Below, piece by piece: positions 39,262 through 50,880 of a DNA stretch of 64,000 nucleotides. Position numbers and translations under genes: made by a program. How positions within the stretch are numbered: position 1 is the stretch's first letter; each line of letters begins with the position of its first letter. The notes under the pieces were generated by a model. The model did no database searches. It was not told the DNA's origin and saw only the letters and a program-made list of their open reading frames with translations. Source of the stretch: Bacteroidota bacterium (lineage in GTDB: Bacteria > Bacteroidota > Bacteroidia > Chitinophagales > Chitinophagaceae); NCBI GenBank assembly GCA_016711825.1, contig JADJSG010000005.1, positions 395,173 through 459,172 on the forward strand, read 5' to 3'.

Positions 39262-42200
39262 TTATTGCTTATTAATACGTAATACTTCGCCATTATTTAA
39301 CTTGAGTAAATAAATGCCTGAAGCATAATTTTCAAGACTGATATTGACAGTATTGTATTTAATATTTATTGATTTCAATACCACACCTCTGCTGTCAATC
39401 AATTGGGCCGTGCTACCTAACAATGATGGGTCACCAATGCTAAGGGTTACCATGGCTTTTGCAGGATTTGGGTATAAGCTTGATTTAATGCTGGCAACTG
39501 ACTGGTTTTTGATGCTCACGATATTTGAATACTTATGTTTTCCATCTACATCGATCATTTTTAATCGATAATAAATCACATTATTTGAAATCCAAATGCC
39601 ATTGTCTCTTTGGAGATAGCTATGGTCACCTTTTCCATTGGCCATAATAGTATATCCTTTTTTAAAGTTCACACCATCAGTAGCGTATTCAAGTTCAAAC
39701 AATTGGGTATTCACTTCGTTGGCTGTTTGCCAAGTCAATAGGTTATAGCCATCATGTTGTTTGCCTGTAAACGATAATAACTCTAATGGCAAAGCGGTAC
39801 AAGGGGTACATTCGGCATTGCTGTTGATATTAATATCATCTAATCTGAAGCCTGTAGAGCTTACTGAATTATCTGAAGCCATTACCCAGCGAACTTGTAC
39901 ATTTTGACCTAAAGCAGCAGCTGGCAATAAAACAGTTGTTGGTGTAAAGATGGCTGAAGTACCTGTCCATGCTGATCTGCCAGCAAGGGTGGTAGTTGCT
40001 GCTCCTGAAATGGTTCCATTGTATCCACCAATGGTAAATGAACCGCCTGCAGCAAGGATATCAGTCCAGGCACCCGCACCAATTTTGATTTCAAAAACAG
40101 CTCCATCAAAAGTATTTTCGGTAGTGAATGCTTTTTCGAATGTGATGGTAGCTTGTGCGCTTTGTACAGCAAACACAGGACTTTCGAGTGCTGTTGTTTG
40201 TTGGGTAGCTGGGTCATTTGCAAATGCAGTATTGGGTGCTGAATTTGGATTGGTAGTAGAGCTCACCCAGTTGATGCCCGTTCCAAATAGTTGGTTTTGG
40301 GTCCAGCCTACAGGTAATGCAGGTACAACCAAAGCATCAAAATTTTCACTTATTGCTGGTATCAATGATAATGAACCTACGCTAAATACCTTTGATAGGG
40401 TACCCATATTGGTTACGCCATCTACAAGATCCCAAGTAAGGGTAATGGTTTCGCCACAGTTCACTGTATTATTTACAAAAATGAAAACGGATTACTTACT
40501 GTATTTCCAGGATTAATTGCCCCATAGTTTTGGGGTGCCGATGGAAATACCACGCCTGCATTGGTTTGCAAGGTCGCTGTTAAATTTGTTGTAGCCAAAG
40601 TACCAATATTGGTAATGGGTAATGAAACAGTGATATGGTCTTGCGGGTCAAGTACTAAACCTGCACCACAAGCTTCTGCAGTTACCACAGCACCTGTTGA
40701 AGAAGCCACTGGCATTAATTGTTCATTCACATTCGTTACTATTAAAGCAAAGTCCTGGTCTAAGGGGTTTCCGTTGTTTGGCACGCCATCACCCGCGATA
40801 TTAGTGGCTTTCACTTTTACAAAAATGTTACCAGTGGTGCCGGCAGGTAAAAATACACATTCAGTATTGTTTCTGGTGTCAGCAGTACCGCCTAATACAG
40901 ATAAACTACCTGTAAATACATTTCCTAAATAAGTGTCGCCATTTATGGTCACTTCTAAGTCAAGATTATTGACAAAGCTATTGCCACTTGTGGGACCAGG
41001 TGCATCGGTATAGGCTAAGGTAATACGCACAGGCTGAGCATTGTTAGCGATTACACCTGATCGGCTAAACTCCTGACCTGAAGCGGTAAACATATCTAAC
41101 ACTTGCTGGTCTCTGATAATATTTGGATTATCCATTGCCATAAAATAGTTATTCATATTGACGGTACCCATCCCTTGATTATTTGAATACAAATTGTCGT
41201 TGGCACCGGCTCCATTCATATAACCTGCACTATTCATGATCATGGCTTTTGTCATAGCAGGACTTGGGACTGGCAATGATTTATTGATAAAATTTTGACG
41301 TATTAAAGCTGCAAAGCCTGCCACTGCAGGTGTAGAGTGACTGGTACCTGAAGAAGCAGAATACCATTCCTGACCAGCTGGAAAGAAGATAGATCCAACT
41401 CCACCACAAACACTCGAACCATTATAGCATGCAGCTGCGGTACCCGTACCTGCAATTGGATTTGCGGGTGAAGATGCAAAAACGCCTCCTGTAACGTGTG
41501 TACCACAAGTTACTATATCGGGTTTGATACGACCATCATCGCATGGGCCACGACTTGAAAAACCAATGATATCATTGGCACTGTTTGCTTGCGCATCGGA
41601 AATGCTACAACCATCATTGCCACCAAAAGCACGAACCCCTTCAGAAGCACCTACGGTAATGACATTTTTACCGGTACCAGGCGACCCAATGGTATTGGCA
41701 CCTGAGCCACTATTGCCAGCTGAAAAAACAATCACCATTTCCTGATTGCCAGCAGTTACGAATGTAGCGCCGGCAGGCTGGGCATCTCTTACTAAAAGTC
41801 ATAGGTTTGAGCAGTGGTATTGTATGCTCCACCTACAGCAGAACCCCATCTATTGGTGCTGATTCTACCACCTGCCTGATAAGATTCAGATTCTAAATTT
41901 GGAATATTGGGATTCGAAAATGACCCGCCAATTCTGAAGATGGTGGAGTTACCTACTTTTGCAAAAGGAGCTACACCCAATCCATATCTAAAGCCATTGA
42001 CATCGGTATGGTTTGGATTACCTAATAAGGCATCAGGTACAAAACCACCCACAATATGGGTATTTAAATTACCATGACCATCACAACCTTTTGTATCCGC
42101 ATCAATAGCGGTGCCTTGTTTATGTATAAAAGTAACACGTGTAGATAAGCCTGTATTTCCGCTGGTATATAAGCCTGCATGATTAGTGGTATTAAGCACA

Positions 42201-43117
42201 CCGCCTGTAGAGCCATTGTCTAATCCATCATCTACTACATTCACCACAAAATTTGATGCATCAAACTGGGCTTGGGTAAACCCATTATTTGCCAAATAAG
42301 TAAGGTAATTGCCTGGATTGGGGATATTTCCTGTCAAATTACCCGTCATTACCATATTTTGACTTTCGTCATTTTTGGTAGGTATGATATAAGGATGTAT
42401 TGAAATAACATCTGCTCGTTCGCTGATTTGTTGCAAACCATTCGCATCTAAATTCACATTAATATTTACATAATGCGAAATGCGTTGCACCTGCATTTCA
42501 GTACCTGCGGTTTGTAAGCGAGTTAACAAATCAAGGGTTTCGTTATTGATGGTTTCGCTTGAGAATAATTGCACAGAGAAACTTTGATGTGCAATAACAT
42601 TTTTATTGATTTTGCCTTTCGCATCTACCCCATACACATCTGGTGATATGCGATATTCAGGCAAATAGGCTCCATCCCATTCAATAGGCGAATTTGCTAA
42701 ATATGACATTGCCTGCAAACTTTGAATCGTTGCATAATTGGCAAAAATCATATATGCATACGTAGGTATATAATCAACTATTTCAGCACCTGCATCGGTA
42801 AGCATTTTATACCATTCGGGTTTTATAGCCCCTTTAAATTTTATCAAATGCATTTTTTTACCCGCAAAGTAAGCGATGGGCTTTCTCGATGACTGGCTGA
42901 GTGCAGACTTTGTATCGATATGCAAGGCATTTAAAAAAATGGTGGAAGTACTTGTAGCCTCATCCATAAATGGGGTTTGCTGCACTTGATTGTTTTCAAC
43001 CGAGAGGTTTTTTTTATCATTTTGGGCAAATACCATGACCGAAGGCGACATCAGTGCCAGAAGTAGGGCAAATTTGGTCGTTTTTTTTCTAAAAAAGTCT
43101 TTGTAATGTTGATTCAT
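39262..43117 (-). CDS. Secreted subtilisin-like (S8) protease with T9SS sorting domain, frameshifted twice
   Basis: After repair this is one protein of about 1285 residues. A signal peptide (ending VMVFAQ) and a propeptide lead to the S8 catalytic domain. The triad is intact: Asp in NVVDDGLDNGS, His in GCDGHGNLNTHIVGG, Ser in SSGTSHSTPAVAG. Beta-sandwich domains follow, then a C-terminal T9SS type A domain (LYPNPAKAMVTLS to LRINKQ). Frame breaks lie in an A4 run at 41794-41797 and an A5 run at 40477-40481. Adding one base to each gives an uninterrupted reading frame (TYDFLVRDAQP and FSFFVNNTVNCGET). It is probably an exported degradative protease. Confidence 0.88.
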
Positions 43118-43271
43118 TCATTTGTTTTTAAGTTTAAAAATGTTGTTTTACAGGTTTTAAATTTAATAAAAATAAATCGGGAATGCAAAGTGATATAGAA
43201 TATGGTCGTTTTTGTGTTGAATTTGGCACAAAACCCATAGAATTTGGTAAAAATTAATGATTGAAAAAAGA

Positions 43272-44585
43272 TTAGATTCTTTTGATATTGGCGCCTAATT
43301 GCTGCAATCGGACATCGATTTGTTGATAGCCTCTGTCGATTTGTTCGCTATTTTGGATAATGCTTTTGCCTTGTGCAGAAAGCGCTGCAATCAACAAAGC
43401 CAATCCCGCTCTTATATCAGGCGAACTCATGGTATTGCCTCTTAAAGGAAATTGTTTATCTAAACCAACCACCACAGCACGGTGAGGGTCGCACAATACA
43501 ATTTGAGCCCCCATGTCAATGAGTTTATCGGTAAAAAACAAGCGACTCTCAAACATTTTTTGATGAAATAAAACGGTGCCTTTGGCTTGCGTAGCCACTA
43601 CCAGGGCAATACTGAGTAAGTCGGGTGTGAAGCCTGGCCAAGGATGATCGTAAATAGTGAGGATATCACCACCAATAAATCGTTTGATTTTATAATGTGA
43701 TTGTGCGGGTATATGTATATCATCTTTGATAAACTCCATTTCAATCCCGAGTCGAGCAAAAGTATCAGGTATACAACCTAAGTATTTAGCATTGCAGTCT
43801 TTGATTAATATATCTCCACCCGTCATGGCTGCTAAACCAATAAACGACCCCACTTCTATCATATCAGCGAGTATGGTATGGTCGCAACCTTTTAAGCTAT
43901 CGATATCGATACCTGTTACTGTCAGCAGGTTTGAACCGATACCTGTTATTTTTGCACCCATGCGATTGAGTATTCTACAAAGTTGTTGCAGATAAGGTTC
44001 ACAGGCAGCGTTATAGATTCTGGTTTTGCCTTTAGCGGCCACAGCGGCCATTAATATATTGGCGGTACCGGTAACAGAAGGTTCATCGAGCAACATATAG
44101 GTGCCCTTCAGTTCGTTTGCTTGTAATTGAAAAAAATGTTCTTCTTCGTTATACGAATAGGTAGCACCTAATTTTTCAAAGCCTAATATATGGGTATCTA
44201 AACGTCTGCGACCAATTTTATCGCCACCTGGCTGAGGGATATAAGCTTTTTTGAATCTTGCCAATAAAGGGCCGGCAAGCATTACAGCACCACGTAACTT
44301 TCCTGATTTCTTTTTGTATTCGTCACTGATCAGGTATTCTAAATTGATATGCTCAGCTTTAAAAGAATATTTATTGGGCGAAAATTTATTCACTTCAACA
44401 CCGATATCTTTCAAGAGTTCAATCAACATTCTGACATCTAAAATGTCGGGTATATTGCTGATAGTCACTGTATGTGCAGTGAGTAAAGTAGCTGCAATGA
44501 TTTGCAGGGCTTCATTTTTAGCGCCTTGTGGGGTTACTTCTCCATTGAGGGGATTGCCTCCGATTATTTCAAAACTATTATTCAT
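43272..44585 (-). CDS. murA: UDP-N-acetylglucosamine 1-carboxyvinyltransferase with Asp at the fosfomycin-target position
   Basis: MurA transfers enolpyruvate to UDP-GlcNAc in the first committed step of peptidoglycan synthesis. It has 437 residues. Conserved parts are GAKNEALQIIAATLLT, the loop PQPGGDKIGRRRLDTH, EPSVTGTANILMAA, and DIRAGLALLIAALSAQG near the C-terminus. In E. coli the loop has Cys115, the residue alkylated by fosfomycin; here the matching residue is D122. Asp at this place is known in some lineages and gives intrinsic fosfomycin resistance. The rest of the active site looks normal. Confidence 0.96.
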   Translation of the reverse strand: MNNSFEIIGGNPLNGEVTPQGAKNEALQIIAATLLTAHTVTISNIPDILDVRMLIELLKDIGVEVNKFSPNKYSFKAEHINLEYLISDEYKKKSGKLRGAVMLAGPLLARFKKAYIPQPGGDKIGRRRLDTHILGFEKLGATYSYNEEEHFFQLQANELKGTYMLLDEPSVTGTANILMAAVAAKGKTRIYNAACEPYLQQLCRILNRMGAKITGIGSNLLTVTGIDIDSLKGCDHTILADMIEVGSFIGLAAMTGGDILIKDCNAKYLGCIPDTFARLGIEMEFIKDDIHIPAQSHYKIKRFIGGDILTIYDHPWPGFTPDLLSIALVVATQAKGTVLFHQKMFESRLFFTDKLIDMGAQIVLCDPHRAVVVGLDKQFPLRGNTMSSPDIRAGLALLIAALSAQGKSIIQNSEQIDRGYQQIDVRLQQLGANIKRI

Positions 44586-44616
44586 ACTCTGCTAAAGTAC
44601 TACATAGCTTTTTTGC

Positions 44617-45371
44617 TTATATATTATTGGGGTTATTTTTTTTCTTAAAACGGTTAAATTTATTGTTTCGGTTACCACCTCCACCGCTTGCATTGTTGTT
44701 ATTATTGCCAAATCGATTGCCTGTATTGCTGTTTCTGTTGTTATTATTGTTGTTTCTGTTGTTTTGAAACGAGCGTTTAAACGGTTTAGCAGGTGTTTGA
44801 TTGGCCTGTATGGTAGCTGTATTACCAGTATCTACAAAATCGGCAAACTTAGTAGTAGGGTCATAAACTATTTTTCCTTTGCTGATGGCGAACAATTCAT
44901 CTTTGATCATGTCGTCATGTACATTTTCTTTATGCCAGTTGTTGTAGGCTACTTTCATAAAGCAAGCCAATACCTGAATATACCCTTGCTTTTTTTCCTC
45001 GTCTGTTTCTTCGATAGCCTTGAGGTATAATTTTTCAAATCCGATACCCAAGTGGTTCCATTTAATTTTTGTTTTGGATAAGGTAAGGGTGCTGGCTTTT
45101 GTTGTTTCACTTCGCGGGTAGGTACCGGATAGGGACAATCTACTTCAAGTTTGTAATCTGAAATGAGGTAGAGATGATCCCAAAGTTTATGTTGATAGTC
45201 TTCAATATTTTTGAGTTGGGGGCTCAATATCGCCATCACTTCAATAATAGCTTCTGCATTTTTTTGTCGTGTTTCTTTGTCTTCAATGGTCAACAGATAC
45301 TTGACCATATCGTGTACACCGCGTCCATACTCACGTATAGGCATTAATTCTCTCGCTGTATTGTATTGCAT
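44617..45371 (-). CDS. DUF4290 family protein, frameshifted once
   Basis: About 251 residues after repair. The N-terminal domain (MQYNTARELMPIREYGRGVHDMV-like start, then ILSPQLKNIEDYQHKLWDHLY) is the Bacteroidota DUF4290 family. The C-terminal tail is low-complexity, with many Asn, Gly and Arg (RNNNNNRN, GGGGNRNN) and a Lys-rich end; such tails often bind RNA, but that is inference. The frame breaks at an A4 run (plus-strand T4 at 45072-45075); one more base gives PYPKTKIKWNH. It lies just upstream of murA on the same strand and is probably cotranscribed. Confidence 0.85.
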
Positions 45372-45973
45372 ATTATTGTAAATAATAATAATTTTTAATT
45401 ACTTGTTGGGCAAGCACACTAAAAATTGTAAATGAAAGTTGTTTTCACAATACATATAGGTATTAGGCCTATGCTCTTTAATGATGCTTGTATTGTGTTA
45501 ATTATAAAGCAAATATATAAAAATTGAATAAATATACAATTTAATGTTTTTGCATTGATTTTTTGGGGGTTGGGTGTTGGGTGTAAAACCTAAGTTCAAT
45601 ACTTAAGCTACACCTTCATTTGGCTTCTGTACTAGAATTGGTATTATTTAAGCTTTCGGCAGAGTCTATTTTTTTTAATCAGTAGTTTCTAGCTTTCAAA
45701 CACCAGGTTATACTCATCTGATTTATCTTGGTTCGTTCTTTATAAATCCAATGCATGATTATATAGACTGAATAATATAGGTTTGATGCCGTCATATATT
45801 TTATTTCAGTATATTATCATTGCACTTTCATTTTGTGAAGTAGGTATAAGTAGGTTATTAGGGATGGGATAAGGGGAAGTAAGAATATTGAGAAATGTAT
45901 TCAAATAAAAATATCCCTTTACCACATCAGCTTATATTTGTAAATTAGCATCCTCCAAAAAGCCCGTTGTTTA
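45372..45973. other. Intergenic region at the left edge of the accessory island
   Basis: About 600 bp without a gene. It holds a TAnnTTTG box for the restriction operon at its right end. I see no integrase, tRNA or attachment-site repeat. Confidence 0.5.
45933..45940 (+). promoter_or_regulatory. Candidate -7 box for the restriction-modification operon
   Basis: TATATTTG matches TAnnTTTG and ends 33 bp before the first ATG. The -33 region is not convincing. Confidence 0.35.
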
Positions 45974-46634
45974 ATGAACGATTTGCCCGAACAAATAATT
46001 AAAGATAATCAAGTAAAATCACGTAAACGTGTTGCAGACCACGGTGAGGTTTTTACAAACGACCGTGAAGTATATGCTATGCTCGATTTGGTAAAACACG
46101 AAACTGAGAGAATTGATTCTCGTTTTCTTGAACCAGCCTGTGGCAATGGAAACTTTTTAGCAGAAGTGTTGAAAAGAAAATTAGCCGTAGTAGTCAGCAG
46201 ATACAGCAAAAGTCAAATTGAGTGGGAGATAAATGCCCTAATATGCATAGCTAGTATATATGGTGTTGAAATATTAGAAGATAACACTTTTGAATGTCAA
46301 GAGCGTTTGTATTCAATTCTTTCGAAAAAGTACGTCAGTCATTTTGGTACAAATTGCAAAATAGATTTTTTAAAAAGCATAAAATTTATTTTAAAAAGAA
46401 ATATTTTATGGGGTAATGCATTGGATTTTACGAATCCAGAAACAAAAAAAGCAATTATTTTTTTCAGAATGGAGTATATTAGGAAGTATGATTATCCGGA
46501 AAGATTTTATATTTAAATTTTTAGTTGAGAATACTTTTCAATTTTCACTTTTTAATGATGAGGGTAATCCTGCTGCTATTGATGAATCCATAAGAGATTA
46601 CCCACCTATTCACTATTTAAAAATTGGCAATTGA
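45974..46634 (+). CDS. Small adenine-methylase-like protein of the restriction operon, frameshifted once
   Basis: About 219 residues after repair. It begins with a conserved RKRVADHGEVFTNDREVYAMLDL stretch, and the SAM-binding motif I is FLEPACGNGNFL. There is a WGNALDF segment, but no NPPY catalytic motif, so it probably cannot methylate alone and would act as a partner of the full methylase. The frame breaks in a T7 run at 46458-46464; one T fewer gives AIIFSEWSILGSMI. Its stop overlaps the next gene's ATG (TGATG), so translation is coupled. Similar small proteins are annotated in databases as restriction endonuclease subunit M, as I recall. Confidence 0.75.
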
Positions 46635-48156
46635 TGCAGACAAATTATAACCCTGATGTACTCTCCTGCCTTGCCAATTTGAGCAATGACGAAGTATTTA
46701 CGCCACCAAGTTTGGTAAATGATATTTTGGACTTGCTTCCAACAGAGTTGTGGAGCAACCCTAACGCCAAATTTTTAGACCCTGTATCTAAAAGCGGTGT
46801 GTTTTTGCGTGAAATGGCCAAACGGCTGATGCACGGTTTAGAAACACAAATACCCGACAAACAAGAACGCATTAACCACATTTTTAGCCAACAATTGTAT
46901 GGCATTGCCATTACCGATTTAACCGCTTTGCTTTCTCGCAGAAGCGTGTATTGCTCCAAAACAGCCAATGGCAAATACTCCATTTGCGAAACCTTTGATG
47001 ATGAGCAAGGCAACATTCGCTACAAACAAATGAAACATACCTGGCAAAGTGGTAAATGTAACTATTGCGGTGCGAGCCAAGAAGTGTACGACCGAGAAGA
47101 TGCCTTGGAAACCTACGCTTACAATTTTATTCACACAGACAAACCTGAAAAAATATTTAATATGAAATTTGACGTTATCGTTGGAAATCCACCTTATCAG
47201 CTAGGTTCTGATGGAGGTACAAGAGATGTTCCGATTTACAATAAATTTATAGAGCAGGCAAAAAAACTAAATCCCAAATATTTGACTATGATTATTCCAT
47301 CGCGGTGGATGGCAAGTGGTTTAGGACTAAATGATTTTCGTAAAACAATGTTATCCGACAAGCAAAAAAAAAATAGTTGATTTTCCGGTATCAAGTGAAG
47401 TTTTTAATGGAGTTGAAGTAAAAGGTGGAGTTTGCTATTTCCTCTGGGAACGTGATTATAATGGAGAGTGTGAAATTACTTCAATTCGAAATAATGAAAT
47501 AGTTGGTTCTTCAATAAGACAATTGAGTGAATTTGATATACTGGTAAGGGATAGCAGAGCACTACCAATTTTGAGAAAAGTACTAAGTAAGAAGGAGCAG
47601 TCAATCATTGATATTTTATCAGTTGACAAAGAATTTGGATGGACTTCGAATTTTAATGACTTTAATGACAAGCAAAAAAATGGTGATATTCCATTACATT
47701 TTATCAAAAAGGGAAAAAGAAATATTGGATGGATTTCAAGAAAAAAAGTCACAAAAAGTATAAATCTGATTGATACTTGGAAAGTTTTGGTTCCAAAGGC
47801 TGGATCTGATGGTGGTCAAAAAATCCCTGATTACGTGCTTGGCAAACCTCTTGTTGCAAGTGCTCCATCAGTTTGTACCCAAAGCTTTCTTTTTCTTTGT
47901 AAAGTCGCAAAATGAAGCTTTGAATGTTAATAGTTATTATCAAACTAAGTTTTTCAGATTCATAGTTTCACTTAGGAAATTTACTCAAGATGCCACACGT
48001 TCAACTTATAGATGGGTTCCTCAACAAGATTTCACCGAAACTTGGAATGACGAAAAGCTTTACAAAAAATACGGTTTAACAAAAGACGAAATTACTTTCA
48101 TTGAATCAATGATTCGTCCAATGGATGTTTCACAAAATGGTGGAGAAGATGAGTAA
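46634..48156 (+). CDS. Eco57I-type N6-adenine DNA methylase, frameshifted twice
   Basis: About 506 residues after repair. Motif I is LDPVSKSGVFL near 48-58 and motif IV is VIVGNPPYQLGSDGG; a CxxC pair (KCNYCGAS) lies between them. The target-recognition part follows (VDFPVSSEVFNGVEVKGG to YRWVPQQDFTETW). It presumably modifies adenine in a specific site to protect host DNA. The breaks are at A10 (47364-47373) and T5 (47889-47893); one base fewer in each restores the frame. Its stop overlaps the next ATG by 8 bp (ATGAGTAA). The A10 tract could in principle be a phase-variable switch, though indel error is likelier. Confidence 0.82.
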
Positions 48157-50877
48157 AAAGAATTTTTCCACCCCGGCCGTCCGCCAATCCAACCATATAC
48201 GCTTATGAATTGGTGAGTGTAGCTACGCACAAGGGTTTGCTCAAAATCGGCTATACCGACCGTGATGCACAAACACGTATCAAAGAACAGTTAGGCACGG
48301 CTGCTATTCAATACAAAATTGTATTTGAAGAATCAGCAATGAAACGGGATGGTAGTTCGTTTACCGACCTCGATGTTCATCGCCTATTAAAGAGAATGGA
48401 AAGTTGTAAACGCAACCGGCGAATGGTTTAAATGCACATTAAACGATTTGCGTAGAGCCATTCACCAAATAAAAACAGGCGAAAAAACAGAAGAAAACCG
48501 TGTGCTTACTTTCGGTATGCGACCCGAGCAAGAAGAAGCCGTAAATAAATCAATCGCCTATTTCAAGAGTTTCAAGAAAGAAAACAAAGACAGAACACCC
48601 CATTTTTTGTGGAATGCCAAAATGCGTTTCGGAAAAACGTTTGCCAGTTACCAATTGGCAAAAAAAATGGGTTGGAAAAAAGTATTGGTGCTCACCTTCA
48701 AACCAGCCGTTGAAGATGCTTGGAAAGAAGATTTACTTTCTCACGTAGATTTTAAAGGTTGGCAATTCATATCCAAACACGCAGATGAATTATCGAGCCA
48801 AGATATTGACAACAAAAAACCATTGGTTTGCTTTGGTTCTTTTCAAGATTTTTTGGGTAAAAACACCAACACAGGCGGGATAAAAGCCAAAAATGAATGG
48901 GTACACGCCACGGTTTGGGACTGTATCATTTTTGACGAATACCATTTTGGCGCTTGGCGAGAAAACGCCAAAGATTTATTCGGTAAAGATTTAGAAGCCG
49001 AAAAAGAAATTGAAGAATACAAAAAAATAGAAAAAGAAGGGATTGCCGAAGAAGACAAAGCGGAACACTTAGAGAAAATTATCCCAATCAGCACCAATCA
49101 CTATTTGTATTTGTCGGGCACTCCATTTCGTGCCATTAGTTCAGGCGAATTTATAGAAGAGCAAATTTTCAATTGGACGTATTCAGACGAACAAAAGGAA
49201 AAAGAAAATTGGGACGATTCAAAAGGTTCAAACCCTTATGCAGCCTTGCCAAGAATGGTAATGCTCACTTATCAATTGCCCGATTCCATTCGCCAAATTG
49301 CAATGCAAGGCGAGTTTGACGGCTTTGATTTAAACATATTTTTTAAAGCCGAAGGCGAAGGACGAAAAGCACATTTCAAATACGAAGATGAAGTACAAAA
49401 ATGGTTGGATTTGATTCGGGGTTCGTTCAGCGAAACCACCGTTGACCATTTGAAAATGGGAGCTAAAAAACCGCCTTTGCCTTTTTCACACGCTCCATTG
49501 CTCAAAGTATTGAATCATACGTTTTGGTTTTTACCCACTGTTGCAGCTTGTAACGCTATGGCATTACTTCTTGAAAAAAGACAAAATATTTTTTACAAAG
49601 ATTACAAAGTTGTCGTTGCTGCAGGAACGCAAGCAGGTATTGGCATAGAAGCATTGCCTCCCATTTTAGATGTAATGACCGACAATCCTTTGGAGTCTAA
49701 AACTATTACATTATCCTGCGGCAAGCTTACCACAGGTGTTTCAGTAAAACCGTGGACAGGAATTTTTATGTTGCGCAATTCTTCTAGTCCAGAAACCTAT
49801 TTCCAAGCAGCATTCCGAGTGCAAACGCCTTGGGTAATTAAAAACCCCGACAGTAAATCACCCAACAAAGAAGAAATTCTAAAAGAAGAATGTTATGTTT
49901 TTGACTTTGCTCCCGATAGAGCATTAAGACAAATTGCCGATTACAGCTGCCGACTTAATGTCAATGAATCGAACCCAGAAGCAAAAGTTGCCGAGTTTAT
50001 AAACTTCTTGCCTGTATTGGCTTATGATGGAAGTTCAATGAAACAAGTTGATGCCGCTGGAATATTGGATATGGCAATGAGCGGTACAACTGCAACACTT
50101 CTTGCAAGACGTTGGGAAAGTGCCTTGCTTGTAAATGTGGACAACAACACACTTGCCCGACTGATGGCAAACGAAGAAGCAATGAAAGCCTTAATGAGCA
50201 TTGAAGGCTTCAGGAATTTGAATCAGGACATTGAAACCATTATCAATAAATCAGAAGCAGTTAAAAAAGCAAAGAAAGAAGCCAACGACAAAGAACTTTC
50301 TAAAAAGCAAAAGCAAGAATTAACAGAACAAGAAAAAGAATACAAAAGCCTTAGAAAACAAATACAAGACAAGTTAATCAAGTTCGCTACTCGTGTTCCT
50401 GTGTTTATGTATTTGACAGACTACCGCGAAAGAAGTTTAAAAGACGTAATCACTCAATTGGAACCGGGACTTTTCAAAAAAGTAACAGGCTTAACAGTGA
50501 AAGACTTTGAATTATTGGTAAGTCTTGGTGTGTTCAATTCAGCTTTGATGAATGATGCCGTTTACAAATTCAAACGCTATGAAGATGCTAGTTTGGAATA
50601 TATCGGAATCAATAGACACGAAGGCGAAGACATTGGCTTGTTTGACACGGTGTTGAGTAGGAAAGATTATGAAGAGAGTTTTGAGAATATATCAAAATCA
50701 ATAAATGAATATGCTCTTGTTGTTGCAAACTCCAAAATATTAAAAGTTCCTAAAGGTTCTGTTGGTACAGTAGTTCACGTTTACGAAAACAAAGACGCTT
50801 ATGAAGTTGAGTTTATTGTAAACGATTCAAGTATAGTTGAAACAGTATCAAGTAATCAAATTGATGAAAAGGAGTAA
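48149..50877 (+). CDS. Restriction subunit: GIY-YIG nuclease plus DEAD-like helicase plus DUF4926-like tail, frameshifted twice
   Basis: About 909 codons after repair. The N-terminal GIY-YIG domain reads IYAYELVSVATHKGLLKIGYT, with Arg in DAQTRIKEQ; it is the likely cutting domain. The helicase core has Walker A in MRFGKTFASYQL, a DEYH box in IIFDEYHFGAW, and LYLSGTPFRA. Further motor and helical regions follow. Residues of about the last 55 (VPKGSVGTVVHVYENKD, YEVEFIVND) resemble DUF4926, normally a separate small protein. Breaks lie near 48165 and at A3 (48400-48402); one base fewer at each restores the frame. It should translocate and cut unmodified DNA. Confidence 0.8.
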
Positions 50878-50880
50878 GAT

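Noticed and set aside
39950..40516. Open frame of 188 codons opposite the subtilisin gene
   Set aside because: It is antisense to the repaired protease C-terminal region and has no domain or ribosome-site evidence.
40473..41738. Separate S8 protease gene
   Set aside because: It lacks the Asp and His of the triad, which are in the frame before it. One added base at each break joins the three pieces.
46416..46634. Independent small gene between the two methylase-like genes
   Set aside because: It is the C-terminal end of the first methylase-like protein in another frame after a T7 run.
48210..48431. Free-standing GIY-YIG gene
   Set aside because: One base fewer at 48400-48402 joins it to the helicase, and a break near 48165 joins it to the ATG at 48149.
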